A stretch of 13,872 nucleotides of DNA from Burkholderiales bacterium (GCA_014379045.1 JACMMK010000026.1:1-13872); one strand, 5' to 3'. Positions 1-7,992 are shown, numbered from the stretch's first letter. Notes: generated by a model from the letters alone, not told the origin. A program made the numbers and translations.

Positions 1-1
1 C

Positions 2-565
2 GCCGGCCACGAGCCGGCGGTACACGGCTGGCGCTGGCGACCGCACTCGGACTTCACCGATGCCGACACGGAACGCGCCTCGATCGTGCGCTCGGTCGAG
101 ACCATCGAGCAGGCGACCGGCGTACGCCCGACCGGCTTCTTCTGCCGCGGCTCGCAGAGCCCCTTCACGCGCGATCTGCTGATCGACCTGGGTTTCGGCT
201 ACGACAGCAATGCGCTCGACGACGACCTGCCCTACTGGGGCGAAAGCGCGACCGGGCGGCGCATCCTTGCGGTGCCGTACTGCTACGACACCAACGATAT
301 GAAGTACACCCACCCCAACGGCTTCGTGACCGTGAGCGAGTTCGTCGAGTACGTCACCGGCGCGATCGACGCGCTGCTCGACGAAGGCCGGCGCGGACAC
401 CCGAAGATGCTCACGATCAGCTATCACCTGCGCATCGCGGGCCGCCCGGCGCGGATCGCCGCGCTCGCGCACGTACTCGATCATCTGGCGGCGCGGCGGA
501 GCGAGGTGTGGGTCGCGACGCGCGGCGAGATAGCGACGTTCTGGCGCGAACGCTTTCCGATATAG
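2..565 (+). CDS. Polysaccharide deacetylase / PuuE allantoinase-like protein, 3' part (5' end outside window)
   Basis: The open frame enters from the left edge, so the start is not in the window; about 187 residues are visible. The first visible residues read AGHEPAVHGWRW, the GHE-x-x-x-HGWRW segment of the NodB-fold deacetylase branch that includes PuuE-type allantoinases. It continues with TGVRPTGFFCRGSQSP, the YDSNALDDDLPYW segment and, near the C terminus, SYHLRIAGRP, equivalent to the late histidine-containing motif of that branch. These enzymes are metal-dependent hydrolases acting on N-acetyl or cyclic ureide/amide bonds. The substrate cannot be set from the sequence. The nearby amidase-like and esterase-like genes make a small-molecule amidohydrolase role more attractive than cell-wall deacetylation (inference). 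The stop is TAG at 563-565. A Bug receptor follows 117 bp downstream on the same strand, possibly co-transcribed. Confidence 0.85.
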   Translation, partial: AGHEPAVHGWRWRPHSDFTDADTERASIVRSVETIEQATGVRPTGFFCRGSQSPFTRDLLIDLGFGYDSNALDDDLPYWGESATGRRILAVPYCYDTNDMKYTHPNGFVTVSEFVEYVTGAIDALLDEGRRGHPKMLTISYHLRIAGRPARIAALAHVLDHLAARRSEVWVATRGEIATFWRERFPI

Positions 566-639
566 CGCTACCGCGCGGGATGTCTCGCGGGAACCGCTGG
601 ATTGCGCGTGGCATGCGGGTTGCTTGTTGAGTGGGACGT

Positions 640-655
640 GACGAGAGCGCTCGTC
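640..655 (+). repeat. Perfect 6-bp inverted repeat (hairpin) in the leader of the first Bug receptor
   Basis: GACGAG, loop AGCG, CTCGTC lies 28 bases upstream of the receptor ATG at 683 and 18 bases before its AGGAGGT. No T-tract follows, so it is not a terminator. It could be a leader hairpin or an operator. In such GC-rich DNA a 6-bp stem can also arise by chance. Confidence 0.3.
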
Positions 656-682
656 GCATCACCATCGACCTCAGGAGGTAGC

Positions 683-1786
683 ATGGCTCGGACCACCGCT
701 GAACCCATCGCTGCCAGTGCCCCCGACATTTGGCGCAATACCGACGTGGCCGTCGCATCCGCGCGACTCGATCTCGGCGACGCGGTGCCCGCCCGGATCA
801 AGCTGCGGGCAGGGATTGGCTGCGCACTCGCCGTCATCACGGCGATGGTCGGCGCGCTTCCTGCGTTCGCGCAGACACCGTCCTGGCCGACGAAACCGAT
901 CCGCTTCATCAGCCCGTTCGTTTCCGGCGGCGCGATCGACCTGATCGTGCGCCCGATGCAGCCGCTGTACGAGAAAGCGCTGGGTCACCCGGTCATCATC
1001 GAGTATCGCCCGGGTGCCGGCGGGTCGATCGGCGCCGCCGTCGTCGCCAAAGAGCGACCCGACGGGTACACGCTGCTCGGCACCACCACCGGTCCGAACG
1101 CGGTTGCACAGAGCCTGTTCCCCGACCTTCCTTATCATGTGGTCAAGAGCTTCAGCTACATCGCAGCGTGGGGCGGGTTCCCGATCCTGATCGCGGTGCA
1201 TGGCCAATCGCCGATCAAGACCGCGAAAGACCTGATCGATACTGCGCGGGCGAAGCCGGGTACGCTGACCTACGGCACCAGCGGGGTTGGTTCGGTGGGT
1301 CACCTGACCGGGGTGCTGTTCGGCATGGAGAGCAAGACCGACCTCACGCACGTCGGCTTCAAGGGCGCCTCCGATGCCCAGCGCAGTTTGATGGGTCAGG
1401 AGATCACGATGCTCGTCAACACGCTCGGCGCGCACATCGCCGCACTCGAGCCGAAGGGACCGCTGCGCGCGCTCGCGGTCACCTCGGCGCAACGCTCGCC
1501 GTCGGCACCCAGCGTGCCGACGCTGCGGGAACTCGGCATGCCGAATGTCGTCGCGACCAACTGGTTCATGCTCGCCGGTCCGGCCGGCATCGCGCCGGAT
1601 ATCGTCAAGCGCCTCGCCGATGTCACCTACGCGTCGATGCGTGAGCCGGCGATCCGGCAGGCGCACGACCAGATCGGACTCGAATCGCTCGGTGAGATGA
1701 CGCCGGCACAGATGACCGAGTTCGTAGCCCGAGAAGCCGAGCGCTGGGCGCCAGTGGTGAAAGCGTCGGGCGCGAAACCGCAATAG
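683..1786 (+). CDS. Bug-family TTT periplasmic substrate-binding protein (receptor 1)
   Basis: This is a tripartite tricarboxylate transporter receptor of 367 residues that binds a small carboxylate or related solute in the periplasm. Family marks are visible after the signal: WPTKPIRFISPFVSGGAIDL, then YRPGAGGSIGAAVVAKERPD and GYTLL, then TYGTSGVGSVGHL and the C-terminal ERWAPVVKASGAK. The start at ATG 683 is chosen because AGGAGGT (673-679) sits just before it. It leaves an unusually long polar stretch of about 40 residues before the hydrophobic signal core (about 43-59) and the ALPAFAQ cleavage site near residue 63. A GTG at 785 would give a textbook 29-residue signal peptide but has no visible ribosome binding site. 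The family's usual GGxxD turn is altered to GGAID. No TctA/TctB partners are nearby. The leftward dienelactone-hydrolase-family gene converges on it 87 bp downstream. Confidence 0.92.
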   Translation: MARTTAEPIAASAPDIWRNTDVAVASARLDLGDAVPARIKLRAGIGCALAVITAMVGALPAFAQTPSWPTKPIRFISPFVSGGAIDLIVRPMQPLYEKALGHPVIIEYRPGAGGSIGAAVVAKERPDGYTLLGTTTGPNAVAQSLFPDLPYHVVKSFSYIAAWGGFPILIAVHGQSPIKTAKDLIDTARAKPGTLTYGTSGVGSVGHLTGVLFGMESKTDLTHVGFKGASDAQRSLMGQEITMLVNTLGAHIAALEPKGPLRALAVTSAQRSPSAPSVPTLRELGMPNVVATNWFMLAGPAGIAPDIVKRLADVTYASMREPAIRQAHDQIGLESLGEMTPAQMTEFVAREAERWAPVVKASGAKPQ

Positions 1787-1873
1787 CCGGCGACACGGCT
1801 TGCAGTTGCCGCGGTGCGCGGGCGTCGCTGCCTGCGCGTGCGGCGATGCGCGCCCCAGCGGGCACGGTGCCCC

Positions 1874-2575
1874 TTAATTCTCCAGATGCGTCCGGAAAAA
1901 CGCGGTTGATCGCTCCAACGCGAGGTCGGCCTCGGCCTTGCGATACGGCACCCCGCCATGCCGTGCGAACGCGTGATCGGCGTCGGGATACTTGTAGAGC
2001 GTGACCAGCGGGTTCGGGGTCAACCGCCGTTCCAGCATCGCGTTGACTTCGGCTTGCACCCAGCGGTCCTTCATCGCCATGTGCAGGACGAACGGGCGAT
2101 GCAGGTTCGCCGCCTCGCGGATGTTGTGTTCGATATAGGTGCCGTAATAGGCGACGGCGCAGTCGATGTCGGTGCGGCAGCACATCAGGTAGCAGAGCTT
2201 GCCGCCAAGGCAGTAGCCGACGCTGCCGACCTTGCCGTTGCCGCCCGGCAGCGTGCGCAGGAAGGTCATCGTCTCCTCCATGTCGCGCACGCCCAGGTCG
2301 TAGTCGAAGTCGTAATAGAGGTCGAACGCCTTCTGCCCGTGGGCGGGGTCACGGTCGGAAAGCTCGACACCGGGCTCCTGGCGCCAGAACAGGTCGGGCA
2401 CCAGGCAGATGAATCCGGCTTCGGCGTATTCCTGCGCGTGCTGGCGCATCGTGTCGTTGACGCCCCAGATCTCCATGATGGCGATGATCGTCCCGGTCGG
2501 CGTGCGGTCGGGCCAGGCGATGTGCACCCCCATCTCACCGTCGCGCAATGCGACCTTGGTGTCTTCGGTTCTCAT
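1874..2575 (-). CDS. Dienelactone hydrolase family protein
   Basis: A 233-residue cytoplasmic alpha/beta hydrolase, the usual length for this family. All expected catalytic positions are visible: Glu35 in IAIMEIWGVND, nucleophile Cys122 in VGYCLGGKLCY, Asp170 in HMAMKDRW and His201 in DADHAFARHG. These sit one residue from the numbering of classical Pseudomonas dienelactone hydrolase (E36, C123, D171, H202). The fold cleaves enol-lactones or other activated esters. No catechol or chlorocatechol dioxygenase is in the window, so a chloroaromatic role is not supported. It is the last gene of the leftward block, 37 bp after a Bug receptor, and may act on the product of the upstream hydrolases (inference). 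ATG at 2575; stop TAA at 1874. Confidence 0.93.
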   Translation of the reverse strand: MRTEDTKVALRDGEMGVHIAWPDRTPTGTIIAIMEIWGVNDTMRQHAQEYAEAGFICLVPDLFWRQEPGVELSDRDPAHGQKAFDLYYDFDYDLGVRDMEETMTFLRTLPGGNGKVGSVGYCLGGKLCYLMCCRTDIDCAVAYYGTYIEHNIREAANLHRPFVLHMAMKDRWVQAEVNAMLERRLTPNPLVTLYKYPDADHAFARHGGVPYRKAEADLALERSTAFFRTHLEN

Positions 2576-2612
2576 GAGCGGCCTCTGTCTCGATGAATCT
2601 TCTGCCTCGAAA

Positions 2613-3578
2613 TCACTCCGGCTCGATGCCGGCGTCCTTGACCATTTTCGCCCAGCGCTGGGTCTCGCTGCGAATGTAGGCGCGGAACTCGTCGGGATTC
2701 ATCGGCTCGACGGTGAAGCTGAGGTCGTTCAGCGATTTGCGCACGGTATCGTCCGACAGTGCGCGCTGTGCGAGTTTCCAAAGCTGGTCGATCACCGGCC
2801 GGGGCACACCCGCGGGGGCGGCGAGTCCTGCCCATACGCTGACGTCGTAACCGGGAATGATTTCACTGATCGCCGGCACTTCAGGCAGGGTAGCGCTGCG
2901 CTTCGGCGTAGTGACGCCGAGCCCGCGCATTCTCCCGGCGCGCACCAGTGCGAGCCCGGCGGAAAAATCGGAAAAGGTCATGTCGATCTGCCCGCCCATC
3001 AGGTCGCTCACCGCCTGGGGCGTGCCTTTGTACGACACCTCGAGCACCTCGGCACCCGCCAGCGAGCGGAGCATGCCGATCGACACCCGCATTCCTGCCG
3101 AAGCCTGCGCCGCGGTGAGCTTGCCCGGACGCGCCTTGGCCAGCGCGATGAACTCGCGCAGATCCTTTGCGGGCAGGTCGTTGCGCACCACGAGAATCAG
3201 GCCGGTAGTGATGAAGCGGGCCACGGGTGCGAAGTCCTTGACCGTGTCGAACGGCAGCTTGCGAAATAGGCTGCTGTTGGCAGCAAACGTCGTATTGTTT
3301 GCACTGACCAGCGTATAGCCGTCGGGGGACGCGCGCGCAGCGACTTCGACCCCGATGTTGCCATTCGCCCCAGGGCGATTGTCGATCACGAACGGCTGAC
3401 CTGCGCTCTGCGCCATGTGCTGCGTCACGATGCGCATGATCTGGTCGGGTGCGCTGCCGGGTGGAAACGGTACGATGACCCGCACCGGACGTGCAGGGTA
3501 AGCCTGCGCGGAGGCAAGCCCCACCGCCGCGGCCAGGAACAGTGCGATCAGCAGCGATCGGATCGACAGGCTTCTCAT
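2613..3578 (-). CDS. Bug-family TTT periplasmic substrate-binding protein (receptor 2)
   Basis: A 321-residue receptor with a clean Sec signal: basic MRSLSIRS, a hydrophobic core and cleavage after GLASAQA near residue 25. The mature part has YPARPVRVIVPFPPGSAPDQ, IDNRPGANGNIGVEVAARAS with PDGYTLV, VSYKGTPQAVSDLMGGQIDM and a C-terminal RWAKMVKDAGIEPE, all standard Bug landmarks. GGAGGAG at 3585-3591 stands six bases before the ATG, fixing the start. It lies 21 bp after the CocE-type hydrolase and 37 bp before the dienelactone-hydrolase-family gene, so it is almost certainly in that operon and probably binds the substrate or product of those enzymes (inference). The ligand cannot be told from the sequence. 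Confidence 0.95.
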   Translation of the reverse strand: MRSLSIRSLLIALFLAAAVGLASAQAYPARPVRVIVPFPPGSAPDQIMRIVTQHMAQSAGQPFVIDNRPGANGNIGVEVAARASPDGYTLVSANNTTFAANSSLFRKLPFDTVKDFAPVARFITTGLILVVRNDLPAKDLREFIALAKARPGKLTAAQASAGMRVSIGMLRSLAGAEVLEVSYKGTPQAVSDLMGGQIDMTFSDFSAGLALVRAGRMRGLGVTTPKRSATLPEVPAISEIIPGYDVSVWAGLAAPAGVPRPVIDQLWKLAQRALSDDTVRKSLNDLSFTVEPMNPDEFRAYIRSETQRWAKMVKDAGIEPE

Positions 3579-3599
3579 GCAGCGCTCCTCCGGCGGTTC

Positions 3600-5330
3600 T
3601 TATTCAGCGATCACCGGTAGCAAGACATACGGCTGCCGACCCGGTTCGAAATGCAATGTGTTGCGGCCACCGAACACCGCGATCGGTCGGTCTTCAGGAT
3701 GGTCGTGAAGGAAGGGCCCCACGCCGGTCAGCGTGTAGTGGACCCCCGGGATGCTGAGAGGCGGTCCGGGATACGCGTAGTCCTTGCCGCGCACCGCCAG
3801 CCCGATCCGGAAGCCCTGGGGCACGACGATGCAGGTCGGCCAGATCTCGACATCCAGGTCGACCGCAACCCCCGGCTGCAGCGGCTCGACCTCGTCATGG
3901 GTATGCCACGGACGATATGGCAGCGAGCGCGTCGGATCGAGCTTGCGCTGCGACGCGCGCAGCCAGCCGAGCCCCACCGGCGTACGCGGATCGTTGGACC
4001 CCTGGAACGAGACTTCGGTGCCGTCGGGCGCGAACACGCGAAGAACCAGGAATACATCGGCGTCTTCCGTATCGGAACTGAGCGTGAGTCTTGCCGCCAC
4101 CGGCCCGGTGATCTCCATCGGCTCGGGCAAAGGCGGCGTTCTGAACAACAGTCCGTCGCTCTGCGTCTCATAGACCAGCGACGCGCGCGGGTCGGACGCC
4201 ATCGTGCCTAGGCTCATCGTTGCCGGGTCGAGGAAGAACTTCGTCCACTGCGTGCGCGCAAGCGGCCATTCCTTCTCGGCGCGCTCGACGAAGCGATCGA
4301 CATGGCGCACCTGCAACTGCACTGGCGGCTGAGCCGCCCAACCCGTGTCTTCGCCTTTTAGGAAGTGACCGAAGAAGCGTTTCTGCAACTGCTCGCCACG
4401 CCGGGTGTAGAAGCTCTCCCAATGCGCGCCGCCATGCGCTTCGAGCCATTTCTGTTTCGACCGTGCGCCCGCGAACGCCTCGAAGTTGCCACGCGTATGC
4501 AGCCCCTGTCCGCCCCAGTTCACGGCGGTGAGGAACGGCACTTCGATCCGGTCGAGCCGCGGAGTACGCACCCGATGAGCCTCGTCATCCAGCGGATGTT
4601 CGAGGATCCACCGCTCGAAATCGATACGGTTTCGCGCGAGCTCATCGTCGCCGAAAGTCTCAGGGCCGCACACGAGTTCGCCGGTGACCCGGCTTCGGAA
4701 GCCGCGCTCGCCCAGACCGTGCTGCGATCGGTGGATCGCGCGCGGAAACCAGTTCGTGAGAAAGCGCGAGAAGATGCCGCCGTGCCGGGTCGCCTCGCGG
4801 TAGTAGTCGGACGACCCCTCCCACGTGCACATCGCCGCGAGGTGTGGAGGCTGCAGGCAGGCGACCTGCCAGGCATTCATAGCGTAGTAGGAGATGCCGT
4901 TCAGCCCGACCTTGCCACTGCTCCAGGGCTCGGTGCCGGCCCATTCGATGCAATCGTGGAAGTCGCGCGTTTCGCGCACCGACCACGGATCGATGAATCC
5001 CGGAGAGCGACCGGTACCGCGTCCATCGACGCGCACGATGGCATACCCGTCGGGGACCCACTTCTCCGGGTCGACCAGCTCCCAGGTCTGATAGACATTC
5101 GACGACCCCTCGGCCACGTCCGGATATGCGGCGATCAGGCGCTCCCACGCCGCCTTGTTGCCGTCCTGGAACGCGAGGCCTTTGCCGTACGGGCCGTAGG
5201 ACATGATCACCGGATAGCGCCCCTCGGCGATCGGCAGGAACACGTCGGCGCGCAGCACGATGCCATCGTCCATGGGAATGGGGGCGTCCCACACGATACG
5301 CATGCCATCGCGCACTTCACGCTTTTCCAT
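3600..5330 (-). CDS. CocE/NonD-type (S15 family) serine hydrolase
   Basis: A 576-residue protein of the X-Pro dipeptidyl-peptidase/cocaine-esterase class, whose members cleave esters or amides. The N-terminal alpha/beta-hydrolase part shows VRVDGRGTGRSPG (about 100-111) and the nucleophile elbow GLNGISYYAMNAW with Ser147. A histidine in EAHGGAHWESFY (His303 most likely) would complete the charge relay. From about residue 340 onward the sequence is the beta-rich C-terminal jelly-roll domain. Where CocE has a Gly-Trp-Tyr-Asp segment, this protein reads VNWGGQGLHTRGN, with no obvious Asp. The start MEKREV at 5330 is preceded by GGAGGG; the frame remains open to 5531, but that upstream part is antisense-like sequence inside the preceding gene. 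It overlaps the upstream cysteine hydrolase by 14 nt, indicating coupled translation. No signal peptide is seen, so it is probably cytoplasmic. Confidence 0.93.
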   Translation of the reverse strand: MEKREVRDGMRIVWDAPIPMDDGIVLRADVFLPIAEGRYPVIMSYGPYGKGLAFQDGNKAAWERLIAAYPDVAEGSSNVYQTWELVDPEKWVPDGYAIVRVDGRGTGRSPGFIDPWSVRETRDFHDCIEWAGTEPWSSGKVGLNGISYYAMNAWQVACLQPPHLAAMCTWEGSSDYYREATRHGGIFSRFLTNWFPRAIHRSQHGLGERGFRSRVTGELVCGPETFGDDELARNRIDFERWILEHPLDDEAHRVRTPRLDRIEVPFLTAVNWGGQGLHTRGNFEAFAGARSKQKWLEAHGGAHWESFYTRRGEQLQKRFFGHFLKGEDTGWAAQPPVQLQVRHVDRFVERAEKEWPLARTQWTKFFLDPATMSLGTMASDPRASLVYETQSDGLLFRTPPLPEPMEITGPVAARLTLSSDTEDADVFLVLRVFAPDGTEVSFQGSNDPRTPVGLGWLRASQRKLDPTRSLPYRPWHTHDEVEPLQPGVAVDLDVEIWPTCIVVPQGFRIGLAVRGKDYAYPGPPLSIPGVHYTLTGVGPFLHDHPEDRPIAVFGGRNTLHFEPGRQPYVLLPVIAE

Positions 5331-6063
5331 CTCGCCCTCCCATTGCGCGCTGCGTCGGTGCCCACAGCGCGCACAACTGGTCGATCGTCGGCACGATTCC
5401 GAAGAAGCGCCTGACATTGCGCAGTGTCTGCATATGGTCTTCCGGCAGGTACGCGGCGCAGCCGTCCTCCACCACCGCAATGTAGTAGTCGCGCACGAAG
5501 CCCGCGCGCGCAGTCGTTTCGACACAGACATTGGTAACCACCCCGGTCAGCACCAGCGTGCGGATACCATGCGAGCGCAGCAGCAGATCGAGGTTGGTGC
5601 CCTGGAACGCATCGTAGCGATGCTTGACCACAATTAGATCGCCTTGCGCGGGACGGATGTCGGCATACCAATCGCCTTCCCACGATTCTCTGGCACACAC
5701 CGGGATGCGGGTGAACCCTCCCTTGCGCTCGCGCACAGCCTGCTCCAGCCACACGTCGGATAGAAAGGCATTTCCCTCCGAGCTGTACTCGCAACGTACG
5801 AACACAGCGAGCACGCCGGCTGCGCGCGCGGTATCGATCAGACGCGGCAACCGCCGCGCCATTGCCTGCGCCTCGGAGATGTCGCGACCGTCTTTGGACA
5901 CCAATCCGCCGTCGGCGCAGAAGTCGTTCTGCATGTCGATGACCAGCAGCGCGGTGTGGGCCGGCCTAACCTTCTCGTCGAGACTGGCGAGAATCTCGCG
6001 ATGGGTGAGGCGATTAGCGGCCTCGAGGTCTTCAGGGCTCGCCATGCTGGGCTCAGCGGGCAT
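5317..6063 (-). CDS. Isochorismatase-fold cysteine hydrolase (amidase-like)
   Basis: A 248-residue enzyme with the full Asp-Lys-Cys triad: Asp43 in LLVIDMQNDFCADGG, Lys147 in IVVKHRYDAF and Cys180 in VVTNVCVETTARAG. The intact cysteine favours a nucleophilic amidase (N-carbamoylsarcosine amidase, nicotinamidase or ureidoacrylate types) over true isochorismatase, which uses the same fold without the cysteine. The substrate is unresolved. The chosen start (MPAEPSM at 6063) has AAGGA eight bases upstream; frame-open extensions to 6126 run into the divergent promoter region and lack such a site, and a later ATG at 6045 is possible. It heads a leftward four-gene block and overlaps the CocE-type gene by 14 nt. 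With a partial PuuE-like gene further left, a ureide or amide catabolic role is possible (inference). Confidence 0.93.
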   Translation of the reverse strand: MPAEPSMASPEDLEAANRLTHREILASLDEKVRPAHTALLVIDMQNDFCADGGLVSKDGRDISEAQAMARRLPRLIDTARAAGVLAVFVRCEYSSEGNAFLSDVWLEQAVRERKGGFTRIPVCARESWEGDWYADIRPAQGDLIVVKHRYDAFQGTNLDLLLRSHGIRTLVLTGVVTNVCVETTARAGFVRDYYIAVVEDGCAAYLPEDHMQTLRNVRRFFGIVPTIDQLCALWAPTQRAMGGRDGKA

Positions 6064-6145
6064 AGCAGGGATCCTTGCTGGCGACATCACGAATGCACGG
6101 TACAGTAGCATCTTCGATGGAAGCACCGCCCTGCGGGACTTGCCG
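6064..6145. promoter_or_regulatory. Divergent intergenic region between two catabolic operons
   Basis: Eighty-two bases separate the starts of the leftward cysteine-hydrolase block and the rightward hydrolase-receptor block, so promoters for both must lie here or extend into the coding ends. TTGCTG (6075-6080) and TACAGT (6101-6106) resemble -35 and -10 boxes for the rightward gene, but the 20-base spacing is too long for a convincing sigma-70 promoter. I see no clear operator. No regulator gene of the LysR or GntR type lies beside it. Confidence 0.4.
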
Positions 6146-7042
6146 ATGGCCGAATCCGAAGTGGCGTTCTACAGCGATCGTTTGCGCATTGCCGGATACC
6201 TGCACACGCCCGAGGATTGGCATGCCGGAGACGCGCCGCGCCCGGGCATCCTGATGTTGTCGGGCTATGGCGGCAACCCGCATTTCGACTGCATCCACCT
6301 GATGCGCCGGCTGTGCGCCGACGGGTGGTTCGTGTTCACCTTCGACTATCGCGGTTTCGGCAACAGCGAGGGCGAACGCGGCCGGCACCGACCGCTCGAG
6401 CAGGCGCAGGACGCTTTCGATGCGCTGTCGTGGATGCAGACCGAGCCGGGCATCGATCCGCAGCGACTGGGGGTGTTCGGCACCAGCTTCGGCGCCGCGC
6501 ACGGTATCTGGGTGGCGGCGCACGATGAACGCGTGAAGTGCCTGGTCGCGAGTGCCGCGGTGACTCATGGCGAGCGGTGGCTTCGACTGTTGCGCCGGCC
6601 TTGGGAATGGCTCGACTTTCACGAGCGCGTATTCGACGATGCGCGCCGACGCGTACGCAGCGGCGAACCCACGATCGTCCAGCGGGGCGACATCATGCTG
6701 CGCGACCCCGATGCGCTGCGCCAGCGCGCCGCGCAAGCCCCATCCGGAGCCGCGCTGCCGCCGGAGGACATCGACCTCGAAAGTGCGGAAGCGTGCATGC
6801 GCTACCGACCCGAGTGGGTGGTCGACCGGATCGCCCCGCGTCCCGTGCTGATGCTCTGCGCCGAACGCGATGCGCTCGTGCCACCTGAGGAACAGCTTGC
6901 ATGCTTCGAGCGGTGCGGTGAGCCGAGGCGACTCGTGCGCCTGCCGGGCGCCGGCCACTACGACACGTACGAATTCCGCAACCCAGCGGTGAGCGACATC
7001 GTCCACCAGGAGACCGCCGCATGGTTCACCCGCTACCTGTAA
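6146..7042 (+). CDS. Alpha/beta hydrolase (serine esterase/peptidase-like)
   Basis: A 298-residue hydrolase starting at MAESEVAFYSDRLRIAGYLH, the opening strand pair typical of DUF1749/YpfH-like and dipeptidyl-peptidase-like serine hydrolases. The oxyanion region LMLSGYGGNPH, the FDYRGFGNSEG loop, the nucleophile elbow VFGTSFGAAHG (Ser114), Asp242 in CAERDALVPPEEQ and His271 in PGAGHYDTY form a complete triad. No signal peptide is present. The frame is open far upstream (to 5624) across the divergent gene, but the N-terminal homology-like sequence begins at 6146; the ribosome binding site is weak (GGGA at 6135-6138). Its last 22 nt overlap the downstream Bug receptor, so receptor and hydrolase are co-expressed and likely share a substrate path (inference). 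Confidence 0.9.
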   Translation: MAESEVAFYSDRLRIAGYLHTPEDWHAGDAPRPGILMLSGYGGNPHFDCIHLMRRLCADGWFVFTFDYRGFGNSEGERGRHRPLEQAQDAFDALSWMQTEPGIDPQRLGVFGTSFGAAHGIWVAAHDERVKCLVASAAVTHGERWLRLLRRPWEWLDFHERVFDDARRRVRSGEPTIVQRGDIMLRDPDALRQRAAQAPSGAALPPEDIDLESAEACMRYRPEWVVDRIAPRPVLMLCAERDALVPPEEQLACFERCGEPRRLVRLPGAGHYDTYEFRNPAVSDIVHQETAAWFTRYL

Positions 7043-7992
7043 TCGCACTCGTCGCCGTGCTGCTCGGTGTCGCGACGTCGCTGCACGCCCAGGGCTTTCC
7101 TTCCCGGCCGGTGCGCATCATCGACGCCTTCCCCGCCGGCGGCGCCGGCGACGTGATCGCACGTATCGTGAGCCCGAAGTTGTCCGAAGCCCTCGGGCAA
7201 CCGGTGCTCGTCGAGAATCGTCCCGGCGCCGGGGGCAACATCGGCGCCGAGATCGCATCGAAGGCCGCAGCCGACGGCTATACGATGTTCATCGGGGTCA
7301 GCGTGGTGCTGGCGCCCAGCCGCACCTTGTATCCGAACCTGAACTACGATGCGCTGCGCGACTTTGCCCCGGTGTCGCGCGTGGGGTCCGGCGCGTATCT
7401 CCTCGCGGCGCACCCGTCACTGCCGGTTAAGTCGATCAAGGAACTCGTCGCGCTCGCCCGGGTGAAACCCGGCGCGCTGAACTATGCGTCGGGTGGAATC
7501 GGCTCGGGGCAGCACCTGTCCGGCGAGTTGTTCCGAAGCCGCGCCGGCCTGGTGCTCACCCACATCGCCTACAAGGGGGGACCGCCGGCGGTCGCGGCAG
7601 TGGCCGGCGGTGAATCGGAGATCGGTTTCATGTCGGTCACCGCAGGTCTCGGCCAAGTGACCTCCGGGCGGTTGCGCGCGCTCGCGGTCACCAGCCCGCA
7701 GCGACTGCCGACCTTGCCCGACGTGCCGACGATCGCCGAATCGGGATATCCCGGGTTCGAAGTGACACCGACGTTCGGCCTGTACGTACCGTCGGCGACG
7801 CCGAAAGAGGTGATCGCGACCTTGAACTCGGCGGTGAGGAAGGCGGTCGAGAATGCGGAGGTGCGCGAGCGGCTTGCCGCGCAGGCGGTCGTCGCCGGCA
7901 GCAGTACGCCGGACGAGCTCGGGCAGAGTCTCGCCGCAGAGATCGCCCAGTGGGCGAAGATCATCAAGGCGGCCGGTATCCGCGTGGAGTGA
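7021..7992 (+). CDS. Bug-family TTT periplasmic substrate-binding protein (receptor 3)
   Basis: A 323-residue receptor whose ATG lies inside the end of the upstream hydrolase gene, with AGGAG at 7008-7012. The signal peptide is MVHPLPVIALVAVLLGVATS with cleavage after LHA near residue 23; its n-region has a histidine but no Lys or Arg, which is unusual. Mature landmarks are FPSRPVRIIDAFPAGGAGDV, ENRPGAGGNIGAEIASKAAA with DGYTMF, NYASGGIGSGQHLSGELFR, THIAYKGGPPAVAAVAGGE and AQWAKIIKAAGIRVE at the end. The TTT membrane subunits are absent. A strong intrinsic terminator follows about 80 bp downstream, so this gene closes the two-gene unit. The ligand is unknown. Confidence 0.95.
   Translation: MVHPLPVIALVAVLLGVATSLHAQGFPSRPVRIIDAFPAGGAGDVIARIVSPKLSEALGQPVLVENRPGAGGNIGAEIASKAAADGYTMFIGVSVVLAPSRTLYPNLNYDALRDFAPVSRVGSGAYLLAAHPSLPVKSIKELVALARVKPGALNYASGGIGSGQHLSGELFRSRAGLVLTHIAYKGGPPAVAAVAGGESEIGFMSVTAGLGQVTSGRLRALAVTSPQRLPTLPDVPTIAESGYPGFEVTPTFGLYVPSATPKEVIATLNSAVRKAVENAEVRERLAAQAVVAGSSTPDELGQSLAAEIAQWAKIIKAAGIRVE

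Noticed and set aside
671..1783. Long antisense open frame opposite Bug receptor 1
   Set aside because: Arg-rich, low-complexity translation with no family motif; a GC-rich codon-position shadow of the real plus-strand gene.
1860..1880. Hairpin GGGCA-CGG-TGCCC followed by CTTAATT between convergent genes
   Set aside because: Only five stem pairs, a competing alternative stem and no true T-tract; too weak to call a terminator.
1958..3269. Long plus-strand open frames (1958-2596 and 2409-3269) opposite the dienelactone-hydrolase-family and Bug genes
   Set aside because: The minus-strand products show complete catalytic and receptor motifs; the plus-strand translations are shadow-like.
4365..5414. 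349-codon plus-strand open frame opposite the CocE-type gene
   Set aside because: No domain or start signal, and fully covered by a well-supported minus-strand hydrolase.
6053..7048. 331-codon minus-strand open frame opposite the alpha/beta hydrolase
   Set aside because: The plus strand has an intact Ser-Asp-His hydrolase; this translation is Arg/His/Val-rich with no motif.
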